64,000 nucleotides of DNA, taken from assembly GCA_037132075.1 (NCBI GenBank), contig JBAXPV010000012.1, forward strand, positions 46,480 through 110,479, written 5' to 3'. The DNA comes from JBAXPV01 sp037132075 (GTDB lineage Bacteria; Bacteroidota; Bacteroidia; Bacteroidales; CAIXZF01). The number at the start of each line of letters is the position of its first letter. Position 1 is the first letter of the stretch. A program made the position numbers and the translations under genes. The notes under the pieces are model-generated. The model saw only the letters and a program-made list of their open reading frames with translations. It was not told the DNA's origin and made no database searches. Of the stretch, positions 22,662-32,799 are shown in pieces.

Positions 22662-25600
22662 CTATTCAGTCGTGAAGTAGACAACCATGAACACTTTGTT
22701 ATCCTTGTTTTTCTTCAGGAAGTTAAAGACTTCAGGGCTGCCTGTTTTGTCGATATGCAGTTGCCATCCGTTGTCAATATCTCCACTGATGTTCTTGAGC
22801 TTAGGCGCCAGTGTCAGCTTTTTCTTTTTCCAGTCGAGACAGCAAAAAGCCACATCCAGATTCGAGGCCATGCCAAGGCTATTCACCCAATAGGGGAACT
22901 TTTCCGGGGTCACAGTTAGATCCAGAATTTTCAATGGGTCAGTCGGGGCTGTTTTAAAGGAGTTCCAGGCTGAGGAAAAGTCTGTATTCAAAGTATAGAT
23001 TTGCATAAGTGGATCTGTACGCTTGTCGGGTGTGTCTGTCGACTGCATCACGTTGTCCAGTATATTTTGTATTGCATCGGGCTTAAGGTTGCCGGCCTCA
23101 CGTGCCGTGTAACGTATGTGGAGAACCACATCGCTGATGCTATCGAAGTCGAACTGTGGGATGTCATTGGGTAATTCCAGTCGCCAATTGCTGATAGCCC
23201 CGGCCCCTTCGAAGGGGAGAAAACGAGGGTCAGCAAAGCTTAGCTCAAACAAGCCATTGTCATTGACGCCATGGCTTGTCACCACCGATTGAATCGCACC
23301 GCTGAAATCCCTGAAACGGGGATCATCACCGGTTTTCATACGTCCATACTCACCATCACCTACGATTGAAGAGGTCCGGATACTGCTGTTCAGTAATGAA
23401 AGTTTACAGTGAATACCGGTATATGGCCCGGAACCGCTTGGAATCGAAAGTGCGACAGTCTTGATGCGGCGCATATATTGACCCGGACTGTCAATGTCAA
23501 ACAACCATTCAGGAATGCTAAGCTGACAGGAGCCGGTCACTTTTAATTTCAGCAGGGCCATTGGGTCTAGACGACTCAACTCCACATGCTTCGTCATCTC
23601 GTATTCGCGGAGGTTTTGATCGTGGTATGCAAGCTCAAGCCGTTTCAGATCCAGATAGAGTGATTCACCGGATAAAAGTCCCTGGCGGGCACTGTCCCAG
23701 TAGCCGTATTTGATGAAATTCATTTCGTCAAAGTCGCTGCGCATCAGCTCGTGTTTCAGGGTCTGCTCGGCACGTTTGGCAAGGTCGAAGGCAAACTTGT
23801 AGGTGTCGAAATAGGTCTTCGAAAGTTCACCTTTCATCCAGTTGTAAAGATCTTCACTGGTAAATTTACTGGTGAGAAAGTCTTCAGTTTCCTGTGACTG
23901 TTCTATCTGTTTCATCATGCTTTCATATTCTTTTTTCAGGTATTGCTCCCGAATCAGTGAAGACATGATCTGACGGCCATAGTCCTGGAGTTCACTGGTG
24001 GCAATATTTGCCTGAACTACATAGTCTTCAGCCCTGCGGTAGAAGTTGGCCATAAGAGAAGCCCTGTCGGCACTACCCTGAAAGGCAGCAGAGACATCCT
24101 TCAGGATCTCTGAGCCATTTTTGGCGAATTTCTCCAGCTGGACCCCGCCAAAGCCAGTCTTGACGCCGACTCCCCAAGGGGTTACAGTCCCACCTATCTG
24201 AGGAATCATCGAGAGTATAGGTGCGGCAATCTTAAGGGCGGTGGAGAGCATACTAAAGGTATCCGAAGCCGGCAAAAAGATATTGAGCTGGGCATTCTCG
24301 TTTTTGTTGAGGGGCAGGGTTCCTCCAAGTTGCCCGCCAAAAATCTCGGTAATGACACTACCTGCAAAGGCCATGATACCACCTACTTCAGTTTCTTCGC
24401 GATAGCCTTCCCTTGCAAGTTCTCTTCCATAAATTCCGATAAGCTCATTGTGCATACTATCGAAGTTCTCTTCACTTAGGCTGACCCGGTGGAGTTCGAT
24501 ATTGTTGAACTGGTCGATATCTGCCTGGCTGGTCCCGAGTATTTTTTTATAATGCCGGTAACGCTCAAAGACATTTTTCCGTCCGGCACGCAAGGCCTCA
24601 GTATCGGCTTCTGCTACTTTCCAGGTCAGGAATTTGATATCACGCATCATGGTATGCACAGCAGTCTCGTGCTTTTGTTTCATGAGGGTGATGTGCTCGT
24701 TGTCCTCTTTCTCCATTGCGGTGAGGAGGTCACGTCCCATAGCCCTGAGCTCTGACACGGTTTCCAAAGCTTTCTGTACCAGCACCAGCCCGCGTATGTT
24801 CGATACTGGTTGGTTGATGTTGTTGATGATGCTGCCGATATCCATCCCGGCAGCAACGGCTTTCACAAGCATTCCCGGATCAATAGGTGGATCAAAAAGA
24901 GGTAACTGACGGACGATACCATCAAAATTCATACAATGACGTATCTTGAACAGCCTGTCAGCAACAGTATCCCAGTATGTCAGCAACTTGTCGTTTTGAG
25001 GGATACAGAAATACAAGGAACGCCCGATTCCAAAGATGGCAGCAGTGGCTTGTTCATCCACAGCCTGACCTGATGTCGGCATGGTGTTGAAAGGAAATTC
25101 ATTTTCCATTGCTACCATGGCATTCCCGAATTTGTCGATACCGGCAACTTTAAGTTGTGCGTAAGTCAGCGGTTTCCTTTTGCCACGCGGTGGGATGGGT
25201 TGCGGCTTGGAACCCAGGATATTGGCTGCAAGCACATAGATTTGTGTCGCTTCATTCAGCGTTTCCATTGTATCCTGGCGAAAGAGGTTGTCGCCCCAGG
25301 CAATGAGATTGTCAAGGTATTTCATCACGACCCAGGTCTGGTAGGCCAGGTAGCGGCCACGGGCAATGACGTGTGGCTGGAAAGGCTTGTTACGCCAGGC
25401 TTGTATGCTTAGTTCAATTCGCTTTTTTAAGTCCGGATCTGAACCATCATCCAGGGCTTTCATCATTTCCTGGATGAATTCCGTCTTCGTCTCCTCCCGA
25501 AACCTCAGGAACTTCCAGAAACGCTGTGGCGGATCCACGTCCATGTCAGTACATGTCGGATCAAAGATGTAATGAAACCACTTCTGAGCCTGGGAAAAAC

Positions 25601-25991
25601 GCTGGTTTTTACTGAGATGAACAGCAATGGACACAGGAGCGTGAAAGAACAACTCCCAATTGTAGATGGAATAGGTTCCGTCATCACTTACGTCAATGCT
25701 TTCTCCGGGAAATTTCTTTACAAACTTTGGGTCCGGGATATAAGGTGAATTGCTTAAAGGCTCTTTGAGTTTATTCAGGAATTCCACATCAAAAAGGCCT
25801 GGCATGCCGTCATTGTTCAAGGTTTCTATAAGTTCATCCACATAAGGGTGATAATTTACTGCAAAATCATAAAAAACTTCGCGTTTTGGTTTGCGTGTTA
25901 TCACCCAATGACCAGCATGGTAAAGGTTTGTGCCAGAATAGATACCCTGGTTGTGGAAATTCTCGGTCTGATTTATATTTTTCGTTTTCAT
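22662..25991 (-). CDS. Tc toxin subunit A, C-terminal part (pore and TcB-binding regions)
   Basis: 1109 aa. Near the N-terminus is the TcA hallmark YNWELFFHAPVSIAVHLSKN followed by QRFSQAQKWFHYIFDPT (about residues 104-145). The central part has the long helices of the pore/alpha-helical shell (about 420-800), with IPQIGGTVTPWGVGVKTGFG in the channel region. The C-terminal part (about 800-1100) matches the TcB-binding domain (RLELAYHDQNLREYEMTKHV, VALSIPSGSGPYTG). It corresponds to TccB-type proteins. It starts 19 bases after its N-terminal partner, so the two form one split TcA. No signal peptide. Confidence 0.88.
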   Translation of the reverse strand: MKTKNINQTENFHNQGIYSGTNLYHAGHWVITRKPKREVFYDFAVNYHPYVDELIETLNNDGMPGLFDVEFLNKLKEPLSNSPYIPDPKFVKKFPGESIDVSDDGTYSIYNWELFFHAPVSIAVHLSKNQRFSQAQKWFHYIFDPTCTDMDVDPPQRFWKFLRFREETKTEFIQEMMKALDDGSDPDLKKRIELSIQAWRNKPFQPHVIARGRYLAYQTWVVMKYLDNLIAWGDNLFRQDTMETLNEATQIYVLAANILGSKPQPIPPRGKRKPLTYAQLKVAGIDKFGNAMVAMENEFPFNTMPTSGQAVDEQATAAIFGIGRSLYFCIPQNDKLLTYWDTVADRLFKIRHCMNFDGIVRQLPLFDPPIDPGMLVKAVAAGMDIGSIINNINQPVSNIRGLVLVQKALETVSELRAMGRDLLTAMEKEDNEHITLMKQKHETAVHTMMRDIKFLTWKVAEADTEALRAGRKNVFERYRHYKKILGTSQADIDQFNNIELHRVSLSEENFDSMHNELIGIYGRELAREGYREETEVGGIMAFAGSVITEIFGGQLGGTLPLNKNENAQLNIFLPASDTFSMLSTALKIAAPILSMIPQIGGTVTPWGVGVKTGFGGVQLEKFAKNGSEILKDVSAAFQGSADRASLMANFYRRAEDYVVQANIATSELQDYGRQIMSSLIREQYLKKEYESMMKQIEQSQETEDFLTSKFTSEDLYNWMKGELSKTYFDTYKFAFDLAKRAEQTLKHELMRSDFDEMNFIKYGYWDSARQGLLSGESLYLDLKRLELAYHDQNLREYEMTKHVELSRLDPMALLKLKVTGSCQLSIPEWLFDIDSPGQYMRRIKTVALSIPSGSGPYTGIHCKLSLLNSSIRTSSIVGDGEYGRMKTGDDPRFRDFSGAIQSVVTSHGVNDNGLFELSFADPRFLPFEGAGAISNWRLELPNDIPQFDFDSISDVVLHIRYTAREAGNLKPDAIQNILDNVMQSTDTPDKRTDPLMQIYTLNTDFSSAWNSFKTAPTDPLKILDLTVTPEKFPYWVNSLGMASNLDVAFCCLDWKKKKLTLAPKLKNISGDIDNGWQLHIDKTGSPEVFNFLKKNKDNKVFMVVYFTTE

Positions 25992-26010
25992 GATGATACT
26001 TTTTTAAAGG

Positions 26011-29000
26011 TTATTGATGCTGAATATTCATGTTTGTCTTACCCCCGACTTTTCCGCCGGCATCAAACACAGCCTCGTCAAAGCCAAAGGTCATAACCGA
26101 TGTCAGTACTTTGTCGATATTTGGATTCATGACATTCACAAATTCATCGACTGGGTTAATGACAGGCCCTTTTAGATCAGGAATGATAACCTCTTCCTGT
26201 AAGGGTGGAACATAAATAGGGTATTCAGTATAATCATGGATTCCGATGTCGTAATAGTCTTCATATTCCCATATCGCCAGGGTGTCCAGCTCTTTGGGTT
26301 TGATATAAAATGAACTGCGTTCATCTTCATAATATAACGGCGCCTCCCACTGGTTCCTGACGGGATGTTTGGTCGGGAAAAGCCTGAATCCACCGAACTG
26401 ATTCCCGTTTTGAGTGATCAGGTTCTCCAGGATGACAGGAGATTCGGCAAGAGAAGGCTGGGTGATCTCCAGATCCAGGTGATTCGATTCAATCCTAAAG
26501 GCGTTGTAGTTGTGATAAGCCTCTACGCTGTCATTAAAATAACTTTCGAGTATCTCATCACGAAGGAAATGCTGGACATTTTCAGCAAGAAAGGTATCCT
26601 GAGCCAATGTATATACCTTGGGCGGACTGTTTTTGCTGGTGTAAACGATTTTGAACATCGCACCAACTGCAAACAAATAGTTCAGGTTGAAAATCAGCCT
26701 TTCACGTTTGTTCACGATTTCTTTGCGTGCAGTAAGAATTACTTTTTCGCGGTTGAAAAAATCAAGGCCGTCAATACGGATCGGGTCCGACAATTCAGAG
26801 GACTTGGGCGATGCCCATTTGCCTTTGTAATATTCAGCCCAACACATATTTATTTCGACATTTTTCCTGGCACTTCCGCTCCAGTCCTTGCCTTCAAGGT
26901 TGGTGAGACTACCTGGTTCAGGGCCAGCGGGTTTGACCATCACATTGAGCCAGAACAGGAACAGCCTGCTTTTCCAGATCACAGGGAAGACATGATCACC
27001 TTCGATGCTCGCTGTTACCTTCTCCCATGCAGTCCAATAGCCGAATTCATAGCGACGGTAATAGTATTGACGCGTCATGCCATTGGTACGACCAATGACA
27101 TGCAGAATATCATCCTGTTGGTTCCCTTTCGGATCCTCCTGCAGGTAGGTCCCGATGATCTCAAGTTTGGCAACATCGTCGAGTTTCTTGAGGTAGTTCA
27201 GAAAAGCCGTTTCTGCCAGTTCATCATCAATGTCGGCACTGAGGAGTTCTCCTTCCAGTTCCTTGAAGAATGATGATTTCCCGTCCCTCAGTTCCGGCTC
27301 CAGCCAGTTCTCAGGATACAGGAAGACTTTACGATTTGCCTCCCAGACCCGGTAACGCTTCATCCAATCCCACTGTTGCGGGTTGATGGAGTCGGCTGAA
27401 ACTTCAGGCTCAAGGTTCATCAGGCAACGCTGAATGAAAAGCTGGAGGGTAGACATTGCAGCACGGATTCGCGAGGTCATCATACAAGCATCCATCTGAA
27501 CATCGATCAGGTAATATTCATAAAGCTTATCCGCGGTGTTGATCTCGTCTGAAGGACGCTTGTAATAAAGTATATAACTTACCAATGCATCTCTCCTCAT
27601 ATTTCTGAGAGGATCATTAATGCTCTGCATAGTTTCGAGCCAGGCCGCACCTTCTGTCCGTTCCTTAATCAGCTTCTTGCATTCATTGAACAGGTGGTAG
27701 TCGGGTGTTTCAGTGGACCAGCTAATTACAGAAGCTACGGGGTAATTGACTTTGTAAACAAAATCCATAGCCGGAATCAGACTTTTCAGGAACTCAAGCT
27801 TTGAAACATCATTCAGTACATGACCAAGTTTGTTGATCACTACCATAATATCCGCCTCATCCCAGTCAGCGATACCTGCCAGCAATAGCTTACCATCCGG
27901 AGCTTTAATGTCAGGCTTTTTAAGGACCTGCAGCCATGAATTTTCTTCCGCTTCGTTATGATTTTTCAACTGGGTGAAAAATACAAGATGGTAAATTTTC
28001 TGCCAGAGTGCATGAAGATTGGGACCAGTGATTGAACCGTTGGTATCCAGTTCATTAAGAAAATGAATTGTTTCTGAATGGTCTCCGGCAAACCAGCTGT
28101 ATTCATCGGGGGTGAATTTAAAGACCTTCTGGAGAAGGGCAGCTTTTTGTAATTTGATTGTTGATATTTCTGCAATATTGGCAGCACTTAGGTCAAAAAT
28201 TCGGCTTGGTGAGATTGCCGTTTTTGCCATGCCATTGGTACGCCAAAGGATCTCTGCCTTTTGGCCTGCAGCCATCAATGATAACTCAAGACGAACCTTT
28301 ATTGGAACACCTGCCTTCAGCGAAATGGTGCTGACGTTCTGGACCTCACCACTGACTCCAATGACCGCTGCTGAAATGACGTCAGCGCCACTAATGATTA
28401 GCTTATCAACTTTTGTCCCACTGGGAGCGCTGACATAAATATTATAATTATCTGTTGCAGGAGGGTCTATATAAAAGTCATAAGCTGTATTCGCATTAAA
28501 TATCGGGGTAGTCTGAAGTTCCAGAAAGTCATACAGGATATTTTTTGCCGGATTTGACCCGGCAGCCAAAACCTCCGAGCGTTCAGTCAAAGCTTGTGTA
28601 ATTAAAGGCTCACATTTCATCTGACTGCTTAAAATTTGTCTCAATGCGTTGATTTTAAGCCTTAACGCAAGATCTGGCATGATTGCTTTGATCAAGGATT
28701 CGCTCTGCCCTGCAGGGTCACTGATGGGTTTCACAGTGTCATAAACTGTCTTAAGAACAGGATAAGCTGCAGCAAAATCATCCAGGTCCTTAATTCCCGA
28801 AAGTTGTACAGCTTCAAGTGCATTTTTAATGGCTGTTTTAAGTGCATTAAGGTCTGACAGACTGTTGATTGTGCTCATGTCAGCCAGAACCAAGGCATCC
28901 GTCAGGGTTTTCAGATCAGTTTTCCCGGTATCGCTGAGATTACCGGAATAGGTTAATAATTTCCTCAAAGGGTCATAACCAAGGTTTGGATCTTTCTCGC

Positions 29001-32000
29001 CAAGCTTATTTGGGAGAAACTCTTCCAGCATGACGAGCGATGCGGAATAGATCTTACTGTTATTCAGCAAGCTGAAAAAATTGTCAACCACAGTGCTATC
29101 ATAAACCATGGAGAGTTTCATCCTCGCATAGACCAGACCGGTATCTGCTGAAGCGGTTCCAAGGTCTGCATCAACGGCATTGATTGCATCTCTGATCGCT
29201 TTTATATTTTGTAAAAGCATGTCATCAGAAAGGCTAAGTTTTCCTGTCTCATCTTTGCTCCGTAGAAGATAATTCAGGTCCGCCACTTTAACAGGAATAG
29301 ACTTCAGGTCATTGAAAACTTTCAGGAAACGCATTAAAGAGGGGTCTTCAGCATCCATGTCATCGGCCAATGGTTCAATGCCAGTGATTTGTGAAATATC
29401 CAGTAAATCCTGAGTCCTGATTTTTAAAATCCTGGCGAGCGCTTCAGTGCGTAGGTCCGCCGTTTTGGATTTATCCCAAATTGCAAGCCACAAAGTCATT
29501 TTCTTTTCAGAGATAGAAAGCTCTTTTATCAGACGTTTGAGATTTGCAATTCGTGCCAGTAAGACAACAAAAGCACCGTCGATATTCGCTTCAGTAAGTT
29601 TATCAGGTGAAATGGGAAGGAAAATCTCCAGGATGGTGTTTATCGTATCAAATTTCCAGCCCAGCTTTTTCGATAAGCGAATATAGCGATGAAAGCGGTG
29701 ATAGTCAATAGCGTCCAGGCCATTCTGGCAGGGTACTATCTTTGCTGTATCCGGGAGAAAATGCCGGAGCTGAACATCAGCAAAATTACATTCCACAGTC
29801 CCATTGCTAATATCGGTTAGGGTGATCAGCCGGCTGATCAGCTCTTTGTTTGAGTCTAACCAAATCAAAACATCGCCCCCATATTCACTTTCCTTGAATC
29901 CTGCGGGAAGTTTGGCTTTGAGCACTAAACCCGTAATTGTCCCTGAATAATATGCGATAAGATCTTCAGCATCAAAACTTAGCTTCTCCAATAAGGGAAC
30001 GAGAATGCTACCCGGATTGACGAAAGATGATTTCAGTATCTGTACAAGACCGGTATTGGTGATGTCGAGTCTCCTGCAGAAAATCTTGGCATTTGCCACC
30101 GAACAATTCAGGTCATCCAGCGTCGCAGCGCCAGGCTCACCAAAGTATTCAGGTAACTTATGAATAGAGGAGTCAGTAAAAATCTGGTATTCAATTGGAT
30201 TGAGTCCCAGCCATGCATTTCTGGCGGACAATGGATTTCCAAAGACTCCCAATGCTTCTTCCAGGGATGAATCAAATGCCTTAAAAATAAGCCGCATTGC
30301 TTCGAGTGGCATATCAAAGGGAAGTGTATAGGGATAGACTTTCGTTTTTGTCAGTGTATATGCACTTTCTTCAACAAAGGCAGGATCTGCCAGCAAGTCG
30401 GCAGGGTCTGTATTTTCACTGATATCATGACCCAGAAGATTGTCAAGATTCCCATTGAGCACATATTGTTCCAGGATCTCGTTTACAAGGTCGATGTAGG
30501 GCAGCGGTGTGTTTGTATTTTCACAGCTTAACTGGATATTTTGAAGGTCGGGACGTCGGCCCAAAAGCACCTCGACAGGGTTTTTGCCTTCATACGATAA
30601 TCCACTCAGATCGATGAATTGTAACAGGTCAACGAGATAGGCTGCCGGGCTGAGAACCGATTTGCAGTGGTCACAACTGCAATAATCCATATTTCCAAAA
30701 AGTTCTTCCAGGGTAGGAGCCGCAACGATTTCAGAATTCGGTTTTTCTGATTTTCCACTGATACCATACACATTAGGAGAAGCACGATGCGTAAGGTAGC
30801 TGGTGACAAGGCTAAGAGCCGCACTATAAACTTCGTGTGATTTGGTATAGATTTTTTCAGCATCTTCTGAATTACCTGATAAACTCGTGTAATGTTTTGC
30901 AAAGGCTGAACGCTTTGTTTTTACAATTTCAAAAGCAGAGTTGCAGGAAGACCCCGACAAAACTGCCATCGCTTCATTGGAAGGGCTTAGCTGAAAAAGC
31001 CTTTCCACACGATTGAGCTCAGATTTTACTTCTGTATTAAGCGCTGCATAGCCTTTCCATTGCTTTATGGGTGAGATTCCCAGTGTATTGTTGCCGGCAG
31101 ATTTGGTGAGGAATTGATGAATCTCTTTTTTCAATTTCTGAGGGACATTCTGTACTTCATCTTTCAAAACCATTTGCGCTGTAACTTCAGTCGGGTAGCT
31201 TAGCTGAATCATAGTCGCAAGGCCGGCAGCGTAATCCCCTGCCGACATATCCTGATGAACATCATTCCCAATGAATTCTTTCCAGGTGGAAGCCTTATAA
31301 AAACCATTGGCAACAAGTTGCGCCGGGTCTGAGATCTTGTATTCTCCATAAAGCTTCCTGATTAGTGGAGCATTATGCTGGGTGAGATAGCCCATTTGAC
31401 CATCTACCTTGAGGTGGGCCACAACTTCGGGCTTTATCCCTTTTTCAGGCAGGAGTGACCAGAATTTTGCCATATCACCTCCTGCCTCTGTAAAACAATC
31501 AGTAAAAGTAATCTTGTCTTTTGCCTTCAGGTGCAGATCGAGCATATTGTCTAAAGTTGAGACAGCACCCGGAAATGGGTTCTTTAAGAGTGTAGTTGCG
31601 TGTATGGCTGCCTGCTTTTTCAGTGTACCAGCAATGTCGCTATCCTCCGGGATAATTTTTTCTTTAACAGCTTTCAACAATATTTTTTCAAGGCTTGCTG
31701 GTGAGATTTTCCCAAGTGAGCTTGCATTGGCCTGTATTCCGGAACGAAACATTGCATAATATTGACAGGCATCAATTCCGGTTTCTTTACTCAGTTTTTC
31801 CGCCTGGGCTGCCATAGCCACCATGCGAGCGTCCCAGCCTGTTTTGTTTGACAACAGTGTGATGTTCTCTTTTTGTGCATTCTCTCGCAAGCCATGCAAG
31901 CCAACTTTTCCTGTCAAAGGTTTAATGTCTGCCAGCAAACGATCATATTCTACCGCCCGTGGAACATCTGCCGCCCGGATTGTGACATCAATTGTCGCTT

Positions 32001-32601
32001 TAAGTCCGGCATTATAGCTTACAGCAGATCTGAAGATTTCAATTTTTTCATCATTGCTTTTATAAACGATGATTTGGATGTCAGGATTCAGGTTTCCTGA
32101 CAGATCTCGCGGGGAATAATGAAGAAGATAATTTCCGGATTTATCACTAGAGGTAGCTCCCAGACGAAGGTCTTTTGTGATGCCTTTTACAAATACAACA
32201 AGCCTGATATTGCTGACAGCCAAGCCTTTATCGCTAACAATTCTTCCTTTAATACTGCCTTTTGCAGATACTGCTTTAGGTAATTGGGATGTGTCAATGG
32301 TAATTAAAATTTCGACATTGCTGTTTGATACATTCCAAAGAATCTGGTCGCATGTATCAGCAATAAGTGAGTCACCATTGAAAACCTTAAAAAAGATATC
32401 CGGTCTTCGGTCGGTGAAAAGTTCCTGATAATAATTCGATTTGAAATCGATGACAAAGCGTCCATGGTCATCACTGACTGCGCTTCCAAGAAAATCATCA
32501 ATAATCAGATCCTTATCCCAGGCCTCAACCCGGAGGCCCTGGATGATGGTCCCGGATATACTTCCGGCGACCCTTCCTGTGATTTGGTGGGGGGAATTCA
32601 T
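26011..32601 (-). CDS. Tc toxin subunit A, N-terminal part (TccA-like) with added PA14-like domain
   Basis: 2196 aa from the ATG at 32601; a TTG at 32637 is the alternative. Two beta-sandwich (carboxypeptidase-regulatory-like) domains lie at about 1-115 and 120-215. Next comes a VRP1-like helical region, including the TcA motif CSCDHCKSVLSPAAYLVDLL (about 637-660). A PA14-like segment (about 1370-1465, LELSLMAAGQKAEILWRTNG) is inserted. The neuraminidase-like region follows (about 1740-1790, YRVWEANRKVFLYPENWLEP). The domain order is that of an insecticidal-type TcA, here ending before the pore region, which is in the next gene. Confidence 0.85.
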   Translation of the reverse strand: MNSPHQITGRVAGSISGTIIQGLRVEAWDKDLIIDDFLGSAVSDDHGRFVIDFKSNYYQELFTDRRPDIFFKVFNGDSLIADTCDQILWNVSNSNVEILITIDTSQLPKAVSAKGSIKGRIVSDKGLAVSNIRLVVFVKGITKDLRLGATSSDKSGNYLLHYSPRDLSGNLNPDIQIIVYKSNDEKIEIFRSAVSYNAGLKATIDVTIRAADVPRAVEYDRLLADIKPLTGKVGLHGLRENAQKENITLLSNKTGWDARMVAMAAQAEKLSKETGIDACQYYAMFRSGIQANASSLGKISPASLEKILLKAVKEKIIPEDSDIAGTLKKQAAIHATTLLKNPFPGAVSTLDNMLDLHLKAKDKITFTDCFTEAGGDMAKFWSLLPEKGIKPEVVAHLKVDGQMGYLTQHNAPLIRKLYGEYKISDPAQLVANGFYKASTWKEFIGNDVHQDMSAGDYAAGLATMIQLSYPTEVTAQMVLKDEVQNVPQKLKKEIHQFLTKSAGNNTLGISPIKQWKGYAALNTEVKSELNRVERLFQLSPSNEAMAVLSGSSCNSAFEIVKTKRSAFAKHYTSLSGNSEDAEKIYTKSHEVYSAALSLVTSYLTHRASPNVYGISGKSEKPNSEIVAAPTLEELFGNMDYCSCDHCKSVLSPAAYLVDLLQFIDLSGLSYEGKNPVEVLLGRRPDLQNIQLSCENTNTPLPYIDLVNEILEQYVLNGNLDNLLGHDISENTDPADLLADPAFVEESAYTLTKTKVYPYTLPFDMPLEAMRLIFKAFDSSLEEALGVFGNPLSARNAWLGLNPIEYQIFTDSSIHKLPEYFGEPGAATLDDLNCSVANAKIFCRRLDITNTGLVQILKSSFVNPGSILVPLLEKLSFDAEDLIAYYSGTITGLVLKAKLPAGFKESEYGGDVLIWLDSNKELISRLITLTDISNGTVECNFADVQLRHFLPDTAKIVPCQNGLDAIDYHRFHRYIRLSKKLGWKFDTINTILEIFLPISPDKLTEANIDGAFVVLLARIANLKRLIKELSISEKKMTLWLAIWDKSKTADLRTEALARILKIRTQDLLDISQITGIEPLADDMDAEDPSLMRFLKVFNDLKSIPVKVADLNYLLRSKDETGKLSLSDDMLLQNIKAIRDAINAVDADLGTASADTGLVYARMKLSMVYDSTVVDNFFSLLNNSKIYSASLVMLEEFLPNKLGEKDPNLGYDPLRKLLTYSGNLSDTGKTDLKTLTDALVLADMSTINSLSDLNALKTAIKNALEAVQLSGIKDLDDFAAAYPVLKTVYDTVKPISDPAGQSESLIKAIMPDLALRLKINALRQILSSQMKCEPLITQALTERSEVLAAGSNPAKNILYDFLELQTTPIFNANTAYDFYIDPPATDNYNIYVSAPSGTKVDKLIISGADVISAAVIGVSGEVQNVSTISLKAGVPIKVRLELSLMAAGQKAEILWRTNGMAKTAISPSRIFDLSAANIAEISTIKLQKAALLQKVFKFTPDEYSWFAGDHSETIHFLNELDTNGSITGPNLHALWQKIYHLVFFTQLKNHNEAEENSWLQVLKKPDIKAPDGKLLLAGIADWDEADIMVVINKLGHVLNDVSKLEFLKSLIPAMDFVYKVNYPVASVISWSTETPDYHLFNECKKLIKERTEGAAWLETMQSINDPLRNMRRDALVSYILYYKRPSDEINTADKLYEYYLIDVQMDACMMTSRIRAAMSTLQLFIQRCLMNLEPEVSADSINPQQWDWMKRYRVWEANRKVFLYPENWLEPELRDGKSSFFKELEGELLSADIDDELAETAFLNYLKKLDDVAKLEIIGTYLQEDPKGNQQDDILHVIGRTNGMTRQYYYRRYEFGYWTAWEKVTASIEGDHVFPVIWKSRLFLFWLNVMVKPAGPEPGSLTNLEGKDWSGSARKNVEINMCWAEYYKGKWASPKSSELSDPIRIDGLDFFNREKVILTARKEIVNKRERLIFNLNYLFAVGAMFKIVYTSKNSPPKVYTLAQDTFLAENVQHFLRDEILESYFNDSVEAYHNYNAFRIESNHLDLEITQPSLAESPVILENLITQNGNQFGGFRLFPTKHPVRNQWEAPLYYEDERSSFYIKPKELDTLAIWEYEDYYDIGIHDYTEYPIYVPPLQEEVIIPDLKGPVINPVDEFVNVMNPNIDKVLTSVMTFGFDEAVFDAGGKVGGKTNMNIQHQ

Positions 32602-32749
32602 AATGGGGGGATTTGGTGAGATTTTGCATATATACAAAGAACCATATAATTTCTTAATGGTTGTATCACATATGTTAAAAAATGAATAAATTCATTTTTT
32701 AGGAATAATGAAGCCTTTTAGCAGTGCAGCTTAGTCGAAGCTTGGAGGT

Positions 32750-32768
32750 CCTCCCCGATGTGGGGAGG
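32750..32768. repeat. Dispersed palindrome CCTCCCC-N5-GGGGAGG, copy 1
   Basis: CCTCCCC-GATGT-GGGGAGG, followed by ATTTAGGTGGGG. A related hairpin with longer arms lies at 41751-41783 followed by GTGGGG. Probably a small dispersed palindromic repeat of this genome. Confidence 0.6.
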
Positions 32769-32799
32769 ATTTAGGTGGGGTGGAAAGTAGGTTAGATCT

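Noticed and set aside
26365..27273. 302-codon plus-strand frame opposite the TcA gene
   Set aside because: It is the antisense of a strongly supported TcA coding region and shows no recognisable domain.
32638..32799. Upstream coding extension or small gene before the TcA pair
   Set aside because: Only a TTG-initiated 12-codon extension and a dispersed palindrome are present; no conserved peptide is seen.
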